Positions 60,512-64,000 of a stretch of 64,000 nucleotides of DNA are shown here, one piece after another. A program made the position numbers and the translations under genes. Position 1 is the first letter of the stretch; every line of letters starts with the position of its first letter. The stretch is from the NCBI RefSeq assembly GCF_000014565.1, contig NC_008269.1, positions 620,001 through 684,000 of the forward strand, in the 5' to 3' direction. The notes under the pieces are model-generated. The model worked only from the letters and a program-made list of their open reading frames with translations. It ran no database searches and was not told where the DNA came from. The DNA comes from Rhodococcus jostii RHA1 (GTDB lineage Bacteria > Actinomycetota > Actinomycetes > Mycobacteriales > Mycobacteriaceae).

Positions 60512-62524
60512 ATGCCCGACACACGTCCGACCGCCCAACGCGCACTCGCCGCACTGGTCACCGCGACGGTCGCCACCGGAACCGCAGCGGTGACCGTCCC
60601 GGCGATGGCGCACGCGGACCCGGCCAGATGCGCATCGACATTCAACCTCTTCATCCCCGGAACCTGGGAAACCAACGAGCACGCCGACCCCTCCGTTGCG
60701 GTCGGCATCCTCAAACCGATCGCAGACACCATCACAGCCACCCACGGTGACCGCGCGGAGGTCTACACCCTGCCGTATATGGCCCGCGCGTTCGACAACG
60801 GAAAGACCTACGCCGACAGCAAGTCCGACGCACGCACCAAAGCAGCCAATGTGCTGACCGACGTGGCAAGCAAGTGCACGCGAACGAAGTTTACGATCAC
60901 CGGATACTCCCAGGGCGCTGACGCGGCCGGCGACCTCGCCTCCGACATCGGTAACGGCAAAGGCCCCATTCGACCCGACCGGGTCCTGGCGGTCGGCCTG
61001 CTGGCGGACCCCGGCTCGGGCACCCAGGGTGAAGCCGTCGTCGGCCCCCGCGCCGCAGGAACCGGCATCGCCGACCCCCGCCCGCAGGGAATGGGCCAGC
61101 TCTCCGGCCGGGTCGCCTCCATCTGCTACACCGGCAAGGACCTGTACTGCTCCATCCAGAAGGGGACAAGCCCGCTCCTCGGGTCGCTCGGCTCCATCCT
61201 CAGCAAGACGCCCAGTGCCGAACCCGGGGCGTCCACTGGCGACGGAAGTGATGGTATTGCAACGGCATTGACCTCGGACTTCTCCAAAGCTGATCTACCA
61301 GCACTCGGCGCAAACGCCACCACGCTGGCGCAGCAAAGCAACGCAGACACGATCGACATCGCCCAGCTCGCGAACTCCGCGACGTCGCTGATGCACACCC
61401 TCACGCCGATCGCGGATCTGATCGCGACCGGCGCAGCGAACTCCGCCGCGACCACCCACCTGACCACCGCGACACCGGGAACCGCCGAGCACGCCGCCGG
61501 ACAGTTCCTGACCGCCGCGTCCCAGGCCGACCTGTCGAATGCGGTGACCACAGCATCCAAGCTTGCCGACACCGCTTCGGCATTGGTCCAGTCCGGCACT
61601 GCCACCGTGCCGGCCGCGTCTCCGGAGGCGACCGCACTGTCCACCGCAGCAGGAACACTGAGCGCCCAGGTCGCGCCGCTGGCCGCCACACCCGCCGACG
61701 CACTCACGACCGCATCGAGCGTGCTGTCGGTCCTCAAGCCGAGCGTCGTCGTTGGTCAAGTGCTCAACGTGGTGACCGGCGTTGCTGCACTCGATTTTCC
61801 AGGGATCCTCCACAACCTGACCGTCCTCCCGCAGAAGGTCGCCGCTCTTGACGCACACGGGGCGCACCAGATCTCGGGGGAGTTGAACAACCAGTTTGCG
61901 CCGTTGGTCAAACTCGCCGCGGGCGTCGACCTTCGGTGGGTCTCACAAATTCTCTCGGTCATCCCGGACCCCTCCGGGTTCACCCAGATCGCCGCCCTGG
62001 TGACCTCGATCCTCGCCAATGTCGATGTCATCCGGCTCGCCAACCTGATCGGCCAGATCCAGGAAATCGCCTGGGCAGCCGTGGAGAAACTCCTCCCACC
62101 ACCCGGGCAGGCGCCCGACCCACTCGGCGCCGGAGCCGCCATGACCGGACTGCTGCCCGTCGGCCTCGACATCGCCTCGGTCGCGGTGAACATGCTCACC
62201 GGCAAGGCCACCAAAACCGACCCGGCCCTCCTCGGCAAACAAGCCCACACTGCTCCAACCCCGATCAACGCCCAAGCGCAGAATCTCGACCTGAACGGGC
62301 AGAATCTCGACCTGAACGGACTGACCGGATCGCTGACCACGATGGCCAACTCCCAAGGTGCCGACGATCTCACCGCCCTGGTCGCCGAGGGGTTGAAAGC
62401 CGCATCATTCTTCGCCTCCGGCGCCCACACCGACTACAACCACCTCGTCGTCGACAACGCCGGCCGCACCGCCATCCAATGGCTCACCGACTGGCTCAAC
62501 CTCCAGATCGACCGGGCCGCGTAA
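60512..62524 (+). CDS. Cutinase-family secreted hydrolase with long C-terminal extension
   Basis: A 670-residue exported protein. A signal peptide (ending MAHADPARC) is followed by a cutinase-like domain of about 210 residues with nucleophile elbow FTITGYSQGADAAGD and the Cys-flanked CYTGKDLYC segment holding the catalytic Asp. About 450 Ala/Thr/Leu-rich helical residues follow, with a 21-nt tandem repeat coding QNLDLNG twice (62279-62320). Actinobacterial cutinases cleave esters, including lipids. On a conjugative element it could loosen the mycolate envelope or act at the mating surface; that is inference. GAGGTG precedes ATG 60512. Confidence 0.82.
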   Translation: MPDTRPTAQRALAALVTATVATGTAAVTVPAMAHADPARCASTFNLFIPGTWETNEHADPSVAVGILKPIADTITATHGDRAEVYTLPYMARAFDNGKTYADSKSDARTKAANVLTDVASKCTRTKFTITGYSQGADAAGDLASDIGNGKGPIRPDRVLAVGLLADPGSGTQGEAVVGPRAAGTGIADPRPQGMGQLSGRVASICYTGKDLYCSIQKGTSPLLGSLGSILSKTPSAEPGASTGDGSDGIATALTSDFSKADLPALGANATTLAQQSNADTIDIAQLANSATSLMHTLTPIADLIATGAANSAATTHLTTATPGTAEHAAGQFLTAASQADLSNAVTTASKLADTASALVQSGTATVPAASPEATALSTAAGTLSAQVAPLAATPADALTTASSVLSVLKPSVVVGQVLNVVTGVAALDFPGILHNLTVLPQKVAALDAHGAHQISGELNNQFAPLVKLAAGVDLRWVSQILSVIPDPSGFTQIAALVTSILANVDVIRLANLIGQIQEIAWAAVEKLLPPPGQAPDPLGAGAAMTGLLPVGLDIASVAVNMLTGKATKTDPALLGKQAHTAPTPINAQAQNLDLNGQNLDLNGLTGSLTTMANSQGADDLTALVAEGLKAASFFASGAHTDYNHLVVDNAGRTAIQWLTDWLNLQIDRAA

Positions 62525-62569
62525 CCGCCTTCTACCAATGATCCTGCACGTGAAGAGAGGCGAAACGCC

Positions 62570-62854
62570 ATGGCCCCATCACGATCACACAATCCCGCTG
62601 CCCGGTGGATCTGGTGCAGGCGCTGCAAACTCCGAAGCTACCTCGCCCGATCAGACGCCAAGAGCGTCCGCAGACGCCATCACGGATCGAAAGGACTCTC
62701 GGTGTTCCCCTGCCCCCACAATCCCGGCCAGTACCACGTCGGACACCGCCCCACCGCCCTCACCCACGGAGCCATCGACCGCCGCAGACTACGTAACCAA
62801 GCACTCAAAGACCCCGAGTCGGTCACCGACCGGGACCCACCACCAACGCGTTAG
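62570..62854 (+). CDS. Small zinc-finger-like protein
   Basis: A 94-residue basic protein with a putative zinc-binding pattern: CRRC in IWCRRCKLRSYLARSDA, then FPCPHNPGQYHVGH. Similar short proteins are common on actinobacterial plasmids and phages, function unknown. AGAGG lies about 10 nt before ATG 62570. Confidence 0.7.
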   Translation: MAPSRSHNPAARWIWCRRCKLRSYLARSDAKSVRRRHHGSKGLSVFPCPHNPGQYHVGHRPTALTHGAIDRRRLRNQALKDPESVTDRDPPPTR

Positions 62855-62915
62855 CACAGCAACAGCCTGCACCCACCGAAGACTTCGACACATGCGCCTC
62901 GAAGAAGGAGATCCT

Positions 62916-63032
62916 ATGCAAGGCACCGAGGAGGAAGACTCACCGATCAGTCGACCCTGCAGCAAATCAGAAGACACGGGCGACCTCGCGCAACGCTTGG
63001 TGAAACTGAACTCAACAAGGAAACTAATATGA
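62916..63032 (+). CDS. Very small protein, 38 aa
   Basis: A 38-codon ORF with an excellent ribosome site (AAGGAG, 6 nt before ATG 62916) and a stop overlapping the next start (ATGA). The acidic N terminus (QGTEEEDSPISRPC) is followed by a short helix. It may be a leader or coupling peptide for the amidohydrolase gene. Confidence 0.55.
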   Translation: MQGTEEEDSPISRPCSKSEDTGDLAQRLVKLNSTRKLI

Positions 63033-63838
63033 CCTCCTGCCACATTCAGGCCGGCCACGCGGATTCGCCGGTCATCTTGCACGTCCCGCATGCCTCCCGC
63101 TCCATCCCCGACACGGTCCGTGCCGGAATACTCCTGAGCAATGACGAGTTGCAGCTAGAGCTGGACGAATCAACCGACACTGCAACAGATCACATCGCCA
63201 TACGTGCTGCGGAACTCCTCGCATCCGGGCGCCCGCGACCCTGGCTGGCCATCAACCAAATTTCCCGCCTCGTCATCGACCCAGAAAGATTCCCCGGCGA
63301 CGACGAGCCCATGAACGCCGTCGGCAGGGGAGCCGTATACACCCGGACCTGCAACCGCGCGCTGCTCCGGCTCGAACCCGCCGCGGACGCGCAACGACTG
63401 ATGGACTCCTATTACCAGCCCTACACCGCCGCACTCACCGGCCTGGTCGACGACAGGATCGCCACTACCGGCGCAGCCGTCATCATCGACGTCCACTCCT
63501 ACCCGCGACACCCTTCCCGATTCGAGAACCCCAACAAGCCCCGCCCCGCGCTCTGCCTCGGCACCGACGACTTCCACACCCCCGGCTGGCTCCGCGAACA
63601 GGCCCTTGACGCCTTCGCGCCGCTCGGCGACATCGCCACCAACACCCCATACACCGGGTGCTATGTCCCCCTCAACCGCTACCAGCACGACCCGCGGGTG
63701 ACCGCCGTGATGATCGAACTTCGCCGCGACCAGTACCTCGCAACGCCGAGCGCCGCGAACCCGGCCAAGGTGGACGCACTCGCCAGCATGCTCGCAACCC
63801 TCGTCGCCCACTGCACTCCGAAAGTGGCCGCCGACTGA
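63029..63838 (+). CDS. N-formylglutamate amidohydrolase-family protein
   Basis: A 269-residue protein of the HutG/N-formylglutamate amidohydrolase family: ILHVPHASRSIPDTVR at the N terminus (metal-binding His), NQISRLVIDPERFPGDDEPM and AVIIDVHSYPRHPSRFE with the metal-binding DxHSYP motif. The enzyme class hydrolyses N-formyl or other N-acyl amino acids. Its presence in a conjugative region without histidine-degradation genes suggests a different substrate. AAGGA precedes ATG 63029; both ends overlap neighbours. Confidence 0.88.
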   Translation: MTSCHIQAGHADSPVILHVPHASRSIPDTVRAGILLSNDELQLELDESTDTATDHIAIRAAELLASGRPRPWLAINQISRLVIDPERFPGDDEPMNAVGRGAVYTRTCNRALLRLEPAADAQRLMDSYYQPYTAALTGLVDDRIATTGAAVIIDVHSYPRHPSRFENPNKPRPALCLGTDDFHTPGWLREQALDAFAPLGDIATNTPYTGCYVPLNRYQHDPRVTAVMIELRRDQYLATPSAANPAKVDALASMLATLVAHCTPKVAAD

Positions 63839-64000
63839 TGTGCCAACCCAAACCCGGGCCACGCTGCTCCCCGCACATGCGCATCCGACTCATCCGCGCC
63901 CGCACCAAACTGAACGATGCACTCCACGCACTTGCTGAAGATCCCGACAACAACACCCTCAAGCACCGCGTTCGTCGAGCCGAAGCCGCCGTCGCAGAAC
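63838..64000 (+). CDS. Hypothetical protein, cut by window end
   Basis: An ORF starting at ATG 63838 (overlapping the previous stop, TGATG) runs off the right edge after 54 codons. It begins MCQPKPGPRCSPHMR and continues into a basic helical region (IRARTKLNDALHALAEDPDN), a type common on actinobacterial phages and plasmids. Function unknown. Confidence 0.65.
   Translation, partial: MCQPKPGPRCSPHMRIRLIRARTKLNDALHALAEDPDNNTLKHRVRRAEAAVAE

Noticed and set aside
1..64000. CRISPR arrays, rRNA, tRNA and integrase-flanking attachment sites
   Set aside because: No regularly spaced repeats, no rRNA-like stretches, no tRNA cloverleaf recognised by eye and no integrase gene; a tRNAscan and empty-site comparison would be needed to exclude an att site.

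Overview
The window is GC-rich actinobacterial DNA, most likely from a mycolic-acid-producing member of the Mycobacteriales such as Rhodococcus or Nocardia. This rests on an Lsr2 nucleoid silencer, two wax-ester-synthase/DGAT-type acyltransferases, an lprG-p55 operon, a UPF0182 membrane protein, WhiB-like proteins and an EspR-like regulator. No rRNA, tRNA or CRISPR array was seen.

Positions 1-4.1 kb hold a truncated hypothetical gene, lsr2, a WS/DGAT gene with two small trailing ORFs, and two CRP/GlxR-type palindromes. A frameshifted, truncated IS256-type transposase follows at 4.1-4.7 kb.

Positions 4.67-19.64 kb form a compact 13-gene natural-product cluster. The leftward arm encodes a carrier protein, an amino-acid adenylation enzyme, an MFS exporter and an ATP-grasp ligase. 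The rightward arm encodes a KamA-type radical SAM lysine aminomutase, a cupin, a luciferase-like monooxygenase, a lysine N6-hydroxylase-like enzyme, a methionyl-tRNA-synthetase-like enzyme and a saccharopine-dehydrogenase-like enzyme. An antisense type II thioesterase, a second ATP-grasp ligase and a FemAB/GNAT transferase close the cluster. Lysine N-hydroxylase, cupin and MetRS-like protein together are the signature of hydrazine (N-N bond) synthetases known from s56-p1, triacsin and pyrazofurin-type pathways. Here cupin and MetRS-like protein are separate genes, and a lysine 2,3-aminomutase is added. The best hypothesis is a new beta-lysine- or lysine-derived hydrazine/N-N metabolite. A second WS/DGAT gene, with its catalytic His replaced by Pro, borders the cluster on the right.

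Positions 21.7-34 kb look like ordinary chromosome: an SRPBCC protein, lprG-p55, a YefM-YoeB toxin-antitoxin pair, UPF0182, an alpha/beta hydrolase and an acyl-CoA dehydrogenase. Gene remnants and a 47-nt direct repeat around 30.9-32.9 kb suggest repeated insertion and deletion.

Positions 34-64 kb are a conjugative element (integrative element or plasmid; its right end lies outside the window). It has a putative replication protein, a WhiB-like operon, an XRE regulator, an EspR-like regulator, and an operon of an ImmA/IrrE-type protease with two membrane proteins. A leftward type IV secretion operon follows (pilin-like, TcpE/VirB3-like, VirB4, VirB6-like, TcpC/VirB8-like, trifunctional wall hydrolase, lipoproteins). 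A rightward operon encodes an FtsK-like coupling ATPase, a ParA-like ATPase and secreted or membrane proteins. A DUF2637 (Spd-like) protein, a cutinase-like secreted protein and an N-formylglutamate amidohydrolase complete it. No relaxase or integrase is visible. A 22-nt element containing a perfect DnaA-box core occurs three times, upstream of the T4SS, coupling-protein and cutinase genes, and probably coordinates them.
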